A stretch of 64,000 nt of DNA from UBA7328 sp965247965. Its GTDB lineage: Bacteria; Bacteroidota; Bacteroidia; Chitinophagales; Saprospiraceae. A program made the translations under genes and the position numbers. The stretch lies in assembly GCA_965247965.1 (NCBI GenBank), contig OZ252053.1, positions 2,914,001 through 2,978,000 on the forward strand. Reading direction: 5' to 3'. Shown here one piece after another: positions 8,912 to 16,674 of this stretch (position 1 is its first letter; the number at the start of each line of letters is the position of its first letter). The notes under the pieces are model-generated. The model did no database searches and was not told the origin of the DNA. It saw only the letters and a program-made list of their open reading frames with translations.

Positions 8912-10171
8912 ATGAATTTATTCGAAAAGACAAAACCATATCCTATCACAAAAAGACAAGTGTGGGATGCGTTTAAATTAGTCAAGTCAAATGGTGGAGC
9001 GCCTGGGATAGATGGCACAACGGTGTTGGAAATATCAAGAGCTCCGCAGAAATACCTGTACCCGATATGGAACAGACTTGCAAGCGGTAGTTACTTTCCA
9101 TCTCCCGTGAGGAGAAAGGAAATACCAAAGTCCAAAGGTAAGGTGCGTGCATTAGGAATTCCCACGGTAACTGACCGTGTTGCGCAGATGGTAATCAGAA
9201 AAGAATTAGAAGAGATTGTTGATAAACAGTTCTCAGACAGTTCCTTTGGATACCGTCCTAACAAGAGTGCACACCAAGCCGTAATTCAAGCTAAGCAGAA
9301 TTGTTGGAAGTATGCTTGGGTAATTGATATGGACATTAAAGGATTCTTTGACAATATTGACCACGGCTTAATGATAAAAGCCCTACGTCATGTGACTCAA
9401 AGAAAACATATCATTACTTACGTAAAAAGGTGGTTAAAGACTCCAGTCCAATTGGGGAATGGAAAATTAATTACCAATTTAGGAAAAGGCACTCCACAAG
9501 GAGGCGTAATTAGTCCGTTGCTCTCTAACATCTTTCTTCATTTCGCTTTTGACAAATGGATAGAAAAGGAAATTCCTGAATGTCCTTTTGAAAGGTATGC
9601 TGATGATATCATCGTACATGCGAAGAGTAAGGAAGAAGCTATGAGGGTTTTTAACAAAATCAATACGAGAATGCAGGAATGTAAACTCGAATTGCATCCG
9701 GAAAAGACCAAGGTAGTGTATTGTCCCAGTAACAGAAGGCGCAAACTGACTGGAGAGTCAGTCCAGTTTGACTTCCTTGGATTTACGTTTAAGCCAAGAA
9801 AAGTAGTGACAAAAAGTGGAAAAGTGACTATGTCGTTTCTACCTGGAATAAGCAACAAATCCATGAAAAGGATTGTGGCCCATTTGAGGGATCTTAAGAT
9901 TAACAGGTGGTCAAGTAGATCACTCATTGATCTGTCGAAAGCTCTGTGTCCATTAATCAGAGGCTGGCTTCAATACTATGGCAAGGTGAGCAAACACGAA
10001 CTGGTTTCGTTTTTCTTTAAAGTCAATGCGAGAATTATTAAATGGGCGTACCGCAAGTTTAAGCGATTTAAGAAGGCCAAATCCCTTTACGCAACGAAGA
10101 AGTGGATACAATCTGTAGCCAAAAGCTATCGGTATTTATTTCCTCATTGGCAGTTGGGTTATCTTCCTTAA
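8912..10171 (+). CDS. Group II intron-encoded reverse transcriptase/maturase
   Basis: 419 residues. Reverse transcriptase blocks run from about residue 25 to 300: GGAPGIDG, FGYRPNKSAHQA, VIDMDIKGFFDNIDH, GTPQGGVISPLLSNI and the catalytic RYADDIIVHA. The C-terminal group II maturase X domain (LIRGWLQYYGKVS, WAYRKFKRFKKAK) follows. No HNH endonuclease domain is present, as in bacterial class C/D/E-like introns, so retargeting would rely on reverse splicing into single-stranded or nicked DNA. An AAAAGG ribosome binding site precedes the ATG. Frame intact. Confidence 0.92.
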   Translation: MNLFEKTKPYPITKRQVWDAFKLVKSNGGAPGIDGTTVLEISRAPQKYLYPIWNRLASGSYFPSPVRRKEIPKSKGKVRALGIPTVTDRVAQMVIRKELEEIVDKQFSDSSFGYRPNKSAHQAVIQAKQNCWKYAWVIDMDIKGFFDNIDHGLMIKALRHVTQRKHIITYVKRWLKTPVQLGNGKLITNLGKGTPQGGVISPLLSNIFLHFAFDKWIEKEIPECPFERYADDIIVHAKSKEEAMRVFNKINTRMQECKLELHPEKTKVVYCPSNRRRKLTGESVQFDFLGFTFKPRKVVTKSGKVTMSFLPGISNKSMKRIVAHLRDLKINRWSSRSLIDLSKALCPLIRGWLQYYGKVSKHELVSFFFKVNARIIKWAYRKFKRFKKAKSLYATKKWIQSVAKSYRYLFPHWQLGYLP

Positions 10172-10187
10172 ATTGGTTAATTGTAAA

Positions 10188-10221
10188 GAGCCGTATGAAT
10201 TGAGAGGTTCACGTACGGTTC
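10188..10221 (+). ncRNA. Group II intron domain V (catalytic hairpin)
   Basis: GAGCCGUAUG ... CACGUACGGUUC is the hallmark 34-base domain V hairpin with the AGC-type triad at its 5' side, located 17 bases after the reverse transcriptase stop and followed by a domain VI helix. It looks intact, so splicing competence depends on the interrupted domain IV only. Confidence 0.85.
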
Positions 10222-10356
10222 TGTGAGAGGCTTGGGGTGAAACTCCCCTTGCCTACTCGACTTTGGAGCCCACAATGTGTGACCTCTATCCCCGGTAGGC
10301 AAGCGTCAAATTTGTGGCCCAAAGACATTCATCGTATACTTTCCCATTCCTTTTTT

Positions 10357-10364
10357 TACATTTG
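10357..10364 (+). promoter_or_regulatory. -7 box (TACATTTG) for the TIM-barrel gene
   Basis: TACATTTG matches TAnnTTTG, about 38 bases before the start codon at 10402. It lies just beyond the intron 3' end, so transcription of this gene can be independent of the intron. Confidence 0.45.
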
Positions 10365-10401
10365 ATCTACCTGACTGATTTACATTCATAAAACTAAACA
10401 A

Positions 10402-11313
10402 ATGGACAGAAGGTCATTTATAACAAAAACATCACTCGTATCAGGGACAATTTACTCCGGTTGGGACCGACTGGCCCCAATGATCAACGAACTGCCTCCG
10501 AAATTTCGAATGAAATACGCCCCTCATCTCGGCATGTTTAAACACCATGCAGGAGCCGACCCGATTGACCAGTTAAATTTTATGGCCGATCAGGGTTTCA
10601 CCGCCTATGAAGACAACGGTATGAAGGGCCGCGATGTGAGTCTTCAGGAAAAAATGGCGGCAACAATGGCAAAAAGGGGGATTGAAATGGGTGTATTCGT
10701 GGCACATAAAATCTATTGGCAAGAACCGACTTTGGCAAAAGGAGACGAAGAGTCAAGGGCAGAATTTCTATCGGGCATTAAAGAGTCTGTGGAAGTTGCG
10801 AAACGCGTCAATGCTAGATGGATGACGGTAGTACCCGGTCACGTAGATCTGAGACAAGATGTGGGGTACCAGACGGCGCACGTCATAGAATCATTGCGCA
10901 GGGCTTGTGATATCCTCGAACCTCATAATCTAACGATGGTATTGGAACCTTTGAATTTTAGAAATCATCCGGGACTTTTTTTGACTAAAGCAGCACAGGC
11001 ATACGAGATCTGTACGTCGATAAATAGTCCATCATGTAAAATACTTTTTGACATCTACCACCAACAGATTCAGGAAGGCAATCTCATTCCGAATATTGAG
11101 AAAAGCTGGGACGAGATCGGATACTTCCAAATCGGTGATAATCCTGGTCGTAAGGAACCGACGACGGGAGAGATCAATTATAAAAATATTTTTAAGCTGA
11201 TCCATTCGAAGCATTTTGACGGAATATTGGGTATGGAGCATGGGAATTATTCGGAGGGAAAAGAAGGGGAGAAGGCCTTGCTGGATGCATATAGGGAGGT
11301 GGATCAATTTTAA
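10402..11313 (+). CDS. Hydroxypyruvate isomerase-like TIM-barrel protein
   Basis: 303 residues of the xylose isomerase-like TIM barrel (AP endonuclease family 2) superfamily, closest in look to hydroxypyruvate isomerase. A Tat-like twin-Arg start (MDRRSFITKTSLVSG) suggests export. Conserved barrel features: GFTAYEDNGMKGR, MVLEPLN (metal-binding Glu), ILFDIYHQQIQEGN, FQIGDNPGRKEPTTGEINY and the final ILGMEHGN. Such secreted members often sit with sugar-acid catabolism genes in Bacteroidota, but none are adjacent here, so the substrate is open. Confidence 0.82.
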   Translation: MDRRSFITKTSLVSGTIYSGWDRLAPMINELPPKFRMKYAPHLGMFKHHAGADPIDQLNFMADQGFTAYEDNGMKGRDVSLQEKMAATMAKRGIEMGVFVAHKIYWQEPTLAKGDEESRAEFLSGIKESVEVAKRVNARWMTVVPGHVDLRQDVGYQTAHVIESLRRACDILEPHNLTMVLEPLNFRNHPGLFLTKAAQAYEICTSINSPSCKILFDIYHQQIQEGNLIPNIEKSWDEIGYFQIGDNPGRKEPTTGEINYKNIFKLIHSKHFDGILGMEHGNYSEGKEGEKALLDAYREVDQF

Positions 11314-11322
11314 TTTAGGATT

Positions 11323-11400
11323 TCACACGACGACACTACGCTCACAACGCATGCAGAATCAACCATAGCATTACGTCGTGGCCGTTGTGCCGTTGTGTGA
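11323..11400. repeat. Intergenic palindrome, CACACGACGACAC family, copy 1
   Basis: Imperfect inverted repeat with ends TCACACGACGACACTACG and ...GCCGTTGTGTGA. A related copy lies at 11636-11710, so the two flank the YHS gene. Looks like a REP-type element; no gene inside. Confidence 0.55.
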
Positions 11401-11414
11401 CATAATTTTATGCA

Positions 11415-11618
11415 ATGGATAAATCAAACAAATCAGCGGAGTACGATGGGCATTGCGCCTTTGCTATCAGTACTGGGAAATTGGACGTGAAGGGCGGTAA
11501 TCACAGCGCTACCATCGGCGGCAAAACATACCTTTTTTCAAATCCTGTTGCTAAACTGCTTTTCAAAATACTTCCAAATCGGGTCAAAAAGGCGGATGAG
11601 AATTGGAAGGAGAGGTAG
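11415..11618 (+). CDS. YHS domain-like small protein
   Basis: 67 residues. The core YDGHCAFAISTGK ... ATIGGKTYLFSN is YHS-like (a short metal-associated domain), followed by a basic C-terminus (LPNRVKKADENWKER). No signal peptide, so cytoplasmic. Flanked at both sides by copies of the same palindromic repeat. No operon partner. Function unknown; a heavy-metal or copper link is only suggested by the domain family. Confidence 0.7.
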   Translation: MDKSNKSAEYDGHCAFAISTGKLDVKGGNHSATIGGKTYLFSNPVAKLLFKILPNRVKKADENWKER

Positions 11619-11635
11619 TATGGTTGTTAGAATCG

Positions 11636-11710
11636 CACACGACGACACAACGCGCACAACGAAGACGCAATAAACTAATATAAACGTCGTAGACGTAGTG
11701 TCGTTGTGTG
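11636..11710. repeat. Intergenic palindrome, CACACGACGACAC family, copy 2
   Basis: Arms CACACGACGACACAACG and CGTAGTGTCGTTGTGTG pair with two or three mismatches over ~17 bases around an AT-rich loop. Same family as 11323-11400. Confidence 0.6.
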
Positions 11711-11752
11711 AGACAATTCTTTTCGGATATAATTTTCAATCGACAGTACCTT

Positions 11753-12937
11753 ATGTACAAGAGTTTTGCACTATTCGTTCTACTCTTTTTATCCAAAACA
11801 CTAACAAGCCAAAATGGCGAATTCGAACTCCTCTTTTCCTACGAGATCGAAGCCAAATTGGCTTCAGGCGAACTGAGCACACCATCAGCTTCCTATCGCT
11901 ACACCTTTATTGGTAATTATTTAGATGCAATCGGCGCATATGATATTCCGGTTTCATGGGGCATTGATACTTTGGAAATTCGGCATAGTGCCAAGCTCAC
12001 TAATGCTATAGAAGCGATTCTCAAAGAAGCTCGCAACCATCGAGTTGTGATCATAAGCGAATCACACCTCAAGCCACAACACCGGATTTTTTCGAAGAAT
12101 CTGATTGTTGGCCTAAAGGATTTAGGTTTTGATCTATTGGGTTTGGAAGCGCTCGCCCCTGATTCTGAAAACACGTTTCAGTTAAAGGACAACCTTCTCA
12201 ATGAACGTGGATTTGCACTGCATTCCTGGAAAACGGGACACTATGTAAATGAACCCCAAATGGCTCAATTTATAAGAACGGCCTTAAGAAATGACTATAA
12301 ATTATTTGCATACGAAAGAGAGAAAAAAGTAGATGATAAAGATCGCGATGAAATTCAAGCTGATAACATAATTCGCATAATGAAAGCAAATCCGAATGCG
12401 AAGATAGTCATTAATTGTGGCTGGCATCATGTCATAGAGTCTGATGAATTGAAATATGGAAAGTACTTTTGGATGGCCAAGCATATCAAAGAAAAGACCG
12501 GAATTGACCCATTAACCATTTACCAGGACAACTTTACAGAGAAAATTATTTACAACGAACATCCTGTTCTCAAGACTCTTTCCATCACCGAACCGTCCGT
12601 ATTTGTTGATGAGAATGATAAAATCATGAGATTTAGCGAGCATGTCGATGTTGAAGTGGTTCATCCGAAGACTTCTTACATTAATGGCAGACCGAATTGG
12701 TTGATTCAGAATGAGGATTGTCGATATTACTCTTTAGATCATGAGAAAATCGACATTGATTATCCCCTTTTTGCGAAAGCATACCTTCTCGAAGAATACG
12801 AGATTGGAGTTCCAATTGATATAATTGAGATCAAGCACGAATTTGATAGAAAACCTTTAGTGCTGGAAAAAGGCCGGTATAAGTTGCATATTACCAATAA
12901 GTCGGAGGAGCTCGCTTTGGAGATTGTAGTAGAGTGA
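11753..12937 (+). CDS. Secreted erythromycin esterase/ChaN-like protein
   Basis: About 394 residues from the ATG at 11753, which begins a clear signal peptide (FALFVLLFLSKTLTSQ); an upstream in-frame ATG at 11708 would put 15 residues before it. The middle shows VVIISESHLKPQHRIF, a GESH-like motif shared by EreA/ChaN/TraB-type alpha-beta proteins, then LLGLEALAPDS and KIVINCGWHHV. The C-terminal ~130 residues look like a separate beta-rich domain. Superfamily placement is by motif resemblance; catalytic activity is not established. Confidence 0.6.
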   Translation: MYKSFALFVLLFLSKTLTSQNGEFELLFSYEIEAKLASGELSTPSASYRYTFIGNYLDAIGAYDIPVSWGIDTLEIRHSAKLTNAIEAILKEARNHRVVIISESHLKPQHRIFSKNLIVGLKDLGFDLLGLEALAPDSENTFQLKDNLLNERGFALHSWKTGHYVNEPQMAQFIRTALRNDYKLFAYEREKKVDDKDRDEIQADNIIRIMKANPNAKIVINCGWHHVIESDELKYGKYFWMAKHIKEKTGIDPLTIYQDNFTEKIIYNEHPVLKTLSITEPSVFVDENDKIMRFSEHVDVEVVHPKTSYINGRPNWLIQNEDCRYYSLDHEKIDIDYPLFAKAYLLEEYEIGVPIDIIEIKHEFDRKPLVLEKGRYKLHITNKSEELALEIVVE

Positions 12938-13239
12938 CAGTACTTATCATTTATACCCGAAAGGGTGTTATTTTGTCGAAAACAATATTATTGTACCTGA
13001 AAGGGTATAAATCCATTAATAACGTATAATCGTGGAATGCTTATATTCAGAATATTTTTTTAACTCACCACCGAAAAAAAGAGTTTTCAGAACTTATCTC
13101 AAGTTCCTAAAAAAGGGCCTGTAGCTGCTACGAGTTTACTTATTTTATCGCCTTGTCTGTTGGTAAAGACGCGAAAACTTGTAGCATCTACAAATAGATT
13201 GTAAAGCCTTGATTGTGAGGATGTTATATTTTTCATTAG
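12938..13239. other. Non-coding gap with inverted motifs
   Basis: No gene seen. At 12951-13011 two copies of an AYCYGAAAGGGT-type motif occur in opposed AT-rich contexts (TTTATACCCGAAAGGGTG and TGTACCTGAAAGGGTATAAA), an arrangement like a pair of repressor operators. From 13107 an arm CTCAAGTTCCTAA faces TTAGGAACTTGAG at 13236-13248, with inner arms GTAGCTGCTACGAGTTT and AAACTTGTAGCATCTAC, a roughly 150-base nested palindrome into whose right end the IS4 element inserted. Confidence 0.5.
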
Positions 13240-13248
13240 GAACTTGAG

Positions 13249-14569
13249 CATACTACTGGACATGAGCTATAAATTGTGGTTCAAAGAATAGCCAAGAGGG
13301 TTTGGGGATAGAACGAATGGAATGAGAAAGAAAGCATATGAAATTTCTAAGGTTGTTGAATTTGATTTCTAAAAAGGATAGTCCTTTTTTAAATTTGGAA
13401 ACGACTAAGTTGATCGATCCGTTTTTATATTTCTTCCAATCACTCTTCTTTTTGTGCTTGAGTTGGGTTAGACCCTGTTCAATACATAAGGCATAGATAA
13501 ATACTACAATACCCATTGTCAATTCTATTTTTCCAGAGTCTTTAAAATTAAGAGCTTCTAAATTGAAACCATTTGATTTTAAGTGTTTGAAGCAAGTTTC
13601 AATAGTCCAACGAATAGGGTAAAGCTTTACTATTTTTCTTTTGTCTTTCAATGTAGATATGAAATAAAACAGAGGTTCGTTGGCTGAACTTTTGGGGTTT
13701 TTAAAAATCACAAAAGAAAATTTTTTTCCAAGGATTTCAATTTGTTTAGACACTCCACAGATTTGATACCGTTTTTTCAATGCTTCACGTTCAATACCAA
13801 TGTATCGAAGATGTTGGTGTTTATAAAATGTCTTATCCTTTCCCCTTTGGTTGTCCACATACCCTTTATAAATTCCCTTTTTTAACCTAATTACAAACTC
13901 TAACCCCTTGTCTACCAGATATTTAAACCATCTTTCTCCGATGTACTCCCGATCTGCTAGTAGTATCAAACCTTTCAGATTATATAATTTACAGGCTTTG
14001 TCTATCACCTTTCGTCTTTCATTAAAATTACTCATACCCTTCTTGTCTAAGTCTTCCCACCATATTGGAATACTTACTCCATTGACCACTACACTCAATG
14101 TTAATAAGTGAATATTCTTGTTGCCATTCTCCCAGCTCGTACCATCTAGTGCCAAATATTTGATGTTCTTCGCTTTGAGTCTCAACAAATAAAAACTAAA
14201 ACATAATATAGCTTCAATCAATGCCTGCTTGTCAGCATCATCCATATTGAAAAAACGGATCAACCTCTTATAATTCGAATCAGGTTTGGTGTTTTGTTGG
14301 TTTTCGAGTATTCCAGGGAGCTTATCCTTTACAATGTTCAAATTCGTCGTCCTGGCTGATAATATACCTTGGGCTGTTGTGAGAAAATTTTTTATTACAT
14401 GTTCTTCAAAACCTGAGAAAAATGGTTTTATTTCGCTTACGAGTGGAATTGTCATTGTTGTTAATTGTTTGTTTTACAAACAATAATGATATATTCCACT
14501 TTATTATAATATATAACCTACTTTATTTCAAGACATTGTATTATTTTAACCCCAATGTCCAGTAGTATG
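13249..14569 (-). mobile_element. IS4-family insertion sequence
   Basis: Terminal inverted repeats CATACTACTGGACAT (13249-13263; inverted copy ending at 14569) and a 9-base target duplication GAACTTGAG at 13240-13248 and 14570-14578. Length 1321 bp with a single transposase whose stop codon lies inside the left repeat. Confidence 0.88.
13253..14455 (-). CDS. IS4-family transposase
   Basis: 400 residues, DDE enzyme. Catalytic residues can be placed at YLALDGTSW (first D), LILLADREYIG (second D) and the IS4 YREK-like IRWTIETCFKHLKSNGFNLE (E). N-terminal helical part includes NYKRLIRFFNMDD, typical of the family. Frame complete, so likely functional. Confidence 0.9.
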   Translation of the reverse strand: MTIPLVSEIKPFFSGFEEHVIKNFLTTAQGILSARTTNLNIVKDKLPGILENQQNTKPDSNYKRLIRFFNMDDADKQALIEAILCFSFYLLRLKAKNIKYLALDGTSWENGNKNIHLLTLSVVVNGVSIPIWWEDLDKKGMSNFNERRKVIDKACKLYNLKGLILLADREYIGERWFKYLVDKGLEFVIRLKKGIYKGYVDNQRGKDKTFYKHQHLRYIGIEREALKKRYQICGVSKQIEILGKKFSFVIFKNPKSSANEPLFYFISTLKDKRKIVKLYPIRWTIETCFKHLKSNGFNLEALNFKDSGKIELTMGIVVFIYALCIEQGLTQLKHKKKSDWKKYKNGSINLVVSKFKKGLSFLEIKFNNLRNFICFLSHSIRSIPKPSWLFFEPQFIAHVQ

Positions 14570-14649
14570 GAACTTGAGTTATACTGGCTAGGTCGGTACG
14601 ATTACGGATAAACTATAAGGTGAACTAATCCTACCCATCAAAATTTACT

Positions 14650-15588
14650 ATGCTCCATATCTCCGCCAAACAAATAGAAACCGCCGTCAACTATACCGAC
14701 TTCATACCCTTCCTCGAATCGTTCTACCTCAATGAAATCACAACTCCTCAGCGCCCGCACTACACCATTCCAACAGAAAACAGCGATGCTACCTTGTTGT
14801 TAATGCCTTGCTGGCAGGTCAACCAATACATCGGCATCAAAATCGTCAATGTCTTTCCCGAAAATGATCAGCTTAACCTCCCATCCGTACAAGGCGTCTA
14901 CATATTAATGGATGCCAATAATGGCCAGTTGCTCGCCATATTCGATGGCCTGAAGCTGACCGTAAAACGCACGGCGGCCATGTCAGCCCTTGCAAATAAG
15001 TTGGTGTCCAATCCCAAACTGCATAACATGCTTATGATCGGCACAGGAAATCTCTGTCCGGAATTAGTGCAAGCCCATTGCAGCGTACGGCCGATCAGAG
15101 AAGTATTTATCTGGGGACGTAATGCAAAGAAGGCCGAAGAAAAAAAGGAACTTCTCAGTGTTCTGCTTCCTGAAATACGGATTCAGGCTGTCTCCGATAA
15201 GGAAGAATATTGCAGCCGTTCAAGGCTGATTTCAGCAGCTACATTGAGTAGCGATGCTCTTGTTTCCGGTGAAAAAATACAACCGGGAACACATATCGAT
15301 CTGGTCGGAAGTTTCCTTCCGGATGCCCGGGAAACTGACGATGCATGCCTCTTAAAAAGCAGCATTTTTGTAGATAACTATGGAGCTCTAAAGGAGTCCG
15401 GCGATCTGTATATTCCTTTACAGGATGGTACTATTAATAAATCTGATGTTCTTATGGATTTAAACGAGTTGGTAAAAAATGGATATCAGAGAAAATCCAA
15501 AGAAGAGAACACTTTGTTTAAGTCGGTAGGCAATGCAAAAGCGGATTTGGCACTAGCGGTATATCTTATCGAAATGCACAAGAATTAG
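14650..15588 (+). CDS. Ornithine cyclodeaminase family; probable delta1-pyrroline-2-carboxylate reductase
   Basis: 312 residues of the ornithine cyclodeaminase/mu-crystallin family: GIKIVNVFPEN, DGLKLTVKRTAAMSALA and a Rossmann-type MIGTGNLCPELVQAH. In this family, members next to trans-3-hydroxyproline dehydratase reduce delta1-pyrroline-2-carboxylate to L-proline with NAD(P)H. The next gene, 7 bases downstream, is that dehydratase, which supports the reductase assignment over true ornithine cyclodeaminase or alanine dehydrogenase. Cytoplasmic. Confidence 0.82.
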   Translation: MLHISAKQIETAVNYTDFIPFLESFYLNEITTPQRPHYTIPTENSDATLLLMPCWQVNQYIGIKIVNVFPENDQLNLPSVQGVYILMDANNGQLLAIFDGLKLTVKRTAAMSALANKLVSNPKLHNMLMIGTGNLCPELVQAHCSVRPIREVFIWGRNAKKAEEKKELLSVLLPEIRIQAVSDKEEYCSRSRLISAATLSSDALVSGEKIQPGTHIDLVGSFLPDARETDDACLLKSSIFVDNYGALKESGDLYIPLQDGTINKSDVLMDLNELVKNGYQRKSKEENTLFKSVGNAKADLALAVYLIEMHKN

Positions 15589-15595
15589 TACTAAG

Positions 15596-16618
15596 ATGAA
15601 TTTTATTTCCAAAAATTCATATCAAAAAATAAAAACCCTGGACATGCACACAGGCGGCGAACCGCTGCGCATTGTCTTGGAAGGATACCCAGACTTCAAA
15701 GGGAAATCCATATTGGAGATAAGAAGAGCGCTTCAAAAGAACCACGATCATCTGCGCAAAACTATTATGTGGGAGCCCCGAGGCCATTCCGATATGTATG
15801 GTTTGCTGAAAGTTCCAGCCCAACGAGAAGATTCAGATTTTGGCGTCATCTTTATGCATAATGAAGGGTACAGCACAATGTGCGGCCATGCAACTATTGC
15901 TATCGGAAAAGCGGCCGTTGATCTGGGGTGGGTGGAAATCAAAGAGCCATCGACTACTCTAAAAATTGACGCACCTTGCGGACAATTATCGATTCATGTG
16001 GAAATCGAAAAGGAAGTTGTCAAACAGATCTCCTTCGAGAATGTACCTTCTTTTTACGTCGGTAGCTACGATCTGGAATCGCCCCCTTTTGGAACGGTAG
16101 AATATGATCTGGCTTACGGTGGGGCTTTTTACGCCTATCTTGATATCCGGCAAATCGGGCTAAATTGCCTTTCCGAATCTTATGCAGAACTTATAAAATG
16201 GGGAAAGCTTATCAAAGCCGCAGTGATCAACACCAATGCGAACATTGTCCATCCTTTCGAGGCTGATTTGAGTTTTCTCTACGGTGTCATCTTCATAGAC
16301 AAATCAGAAAGACCAAATATCCACAGTCGGAATGTCTGCGTTTTCGCTAATGGTGAAGTAGATCGATGTGCCACCGGTTCGGGTGTATCTGGAAGGACTG
16401 CGATTCATTTTGCCAAAGAAGAATTGCGCATTGGAGAAGAGATTGAGATAGAAAGTATTATTGGCACAAGTCTGAAAGTAGAGATCATCGACACCTGTGA
16501 ATACGGGCCTTATCAGGCGGTAGTTCCTAAGGTCAGCGGAATGGCCTATTACACTGGTTCTCAGGAGTTTTGGATTGATCCTTCTGATCCCTTAAAGGGA
16601 GGATTTACATTGCGCTGA
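15596..16618 (+). CDS. Proline racemase family; probable trans-3-hydroxy-L-proline dehydratase
   Basis: 340 residues. The first catalytic motif is MCGHATIAIG with its Cys kept. At the second site the racemase DRSPCGTG is DRCATGSG, with Thr where the second catalytic Cys would be. Cys/Thr is the signature of trans-3-hydroxy-L-proline dehydratase, which makes delta1-pyrroline-2-carboxylate, rather than proline racemase or 4-hydroxyproline epimerase (Cys/Cys). It follows the reductase gene with a 7-base gap, forming a two-gene pathway to L-proline. The DMHTGGEPLRIV opening is standard. Confidence 0.86.
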   Translation: MNFISKNSYQKIKTLDMHTGGEPLRIVLEGYPDFKGKSILEIRRALQKNHDHLRKTIMWEPRGHSDMYGLLKVPAQREDSDFGVIFMHNEGYSTMCGHATIAIGKAAVDLGWVEIKEPSTTLKIDAPCGQLSIHVEIEKEVVKQISFENVPSFYVGSYDLESPPFGTVEYDLAYGGAFYAYLDIRQIGLNCLSESYAELIKWGKLIKAAVINTNANIVHPFEADLSFLYGVIFIDKSERPNIHSRNVCVFANGEVDRCATGSGVSGRTAIHFAKEELRIGEEIEIESIIGTSLKVEIIDTCEYGPYQAVVPKVSGMAYYTGSQEFWIDPSDPLKGGFTLR

Positions 16619-16674
16619 ATGCCTCGCTGAGTAGAAAGTCGGAGCATATTTTAATTTTAGACACAAAAAATAAC

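Larger units (their letters stand above)
6439..10261 (+). mobile_element. Group II intron, interrupted by an IS1182-type element
   Basis: The 5' end is placed at GTGTG (6439), matching the group II 5' splice consensus, and the 3' end at ...CTACTCGAC (10261), matching the terminal AY. Between them are about 570 bases of structured, non-coding RNA (domains I-IV), the intron-encoded reverse transcriptase (8912-10171), domain V (10188-10221) and a domain VI helix (GGCTTGGGG...CCCCTTGCC). Without the inserted IS (7014-8883 plus one 8-base duplication) the intron would be about 1.95 kb, a normal size. The exons around it are intergenic. Boundaries were set from consensus, not from an empty-site comparison. 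Confidence 0.8.

Noticed and set aside
6439..10261. Diversity-generating retroelement or retron
   Set aside because: The reverse transcriptase has group II maturase blocks, and domain V plus GTGTG/AY boundaries are present; no variable-repeat target or retron RNA was seen.
13249..14569. IS4 copy at 13 kb as parent of the MITE
   Set aside because: Its ends (CATACTACTGGAC) do not match the MITE ends (CGCATTGGCATCAAC). The same holds for the IS4 at 42 kb, the IS1595 and the IS1182.
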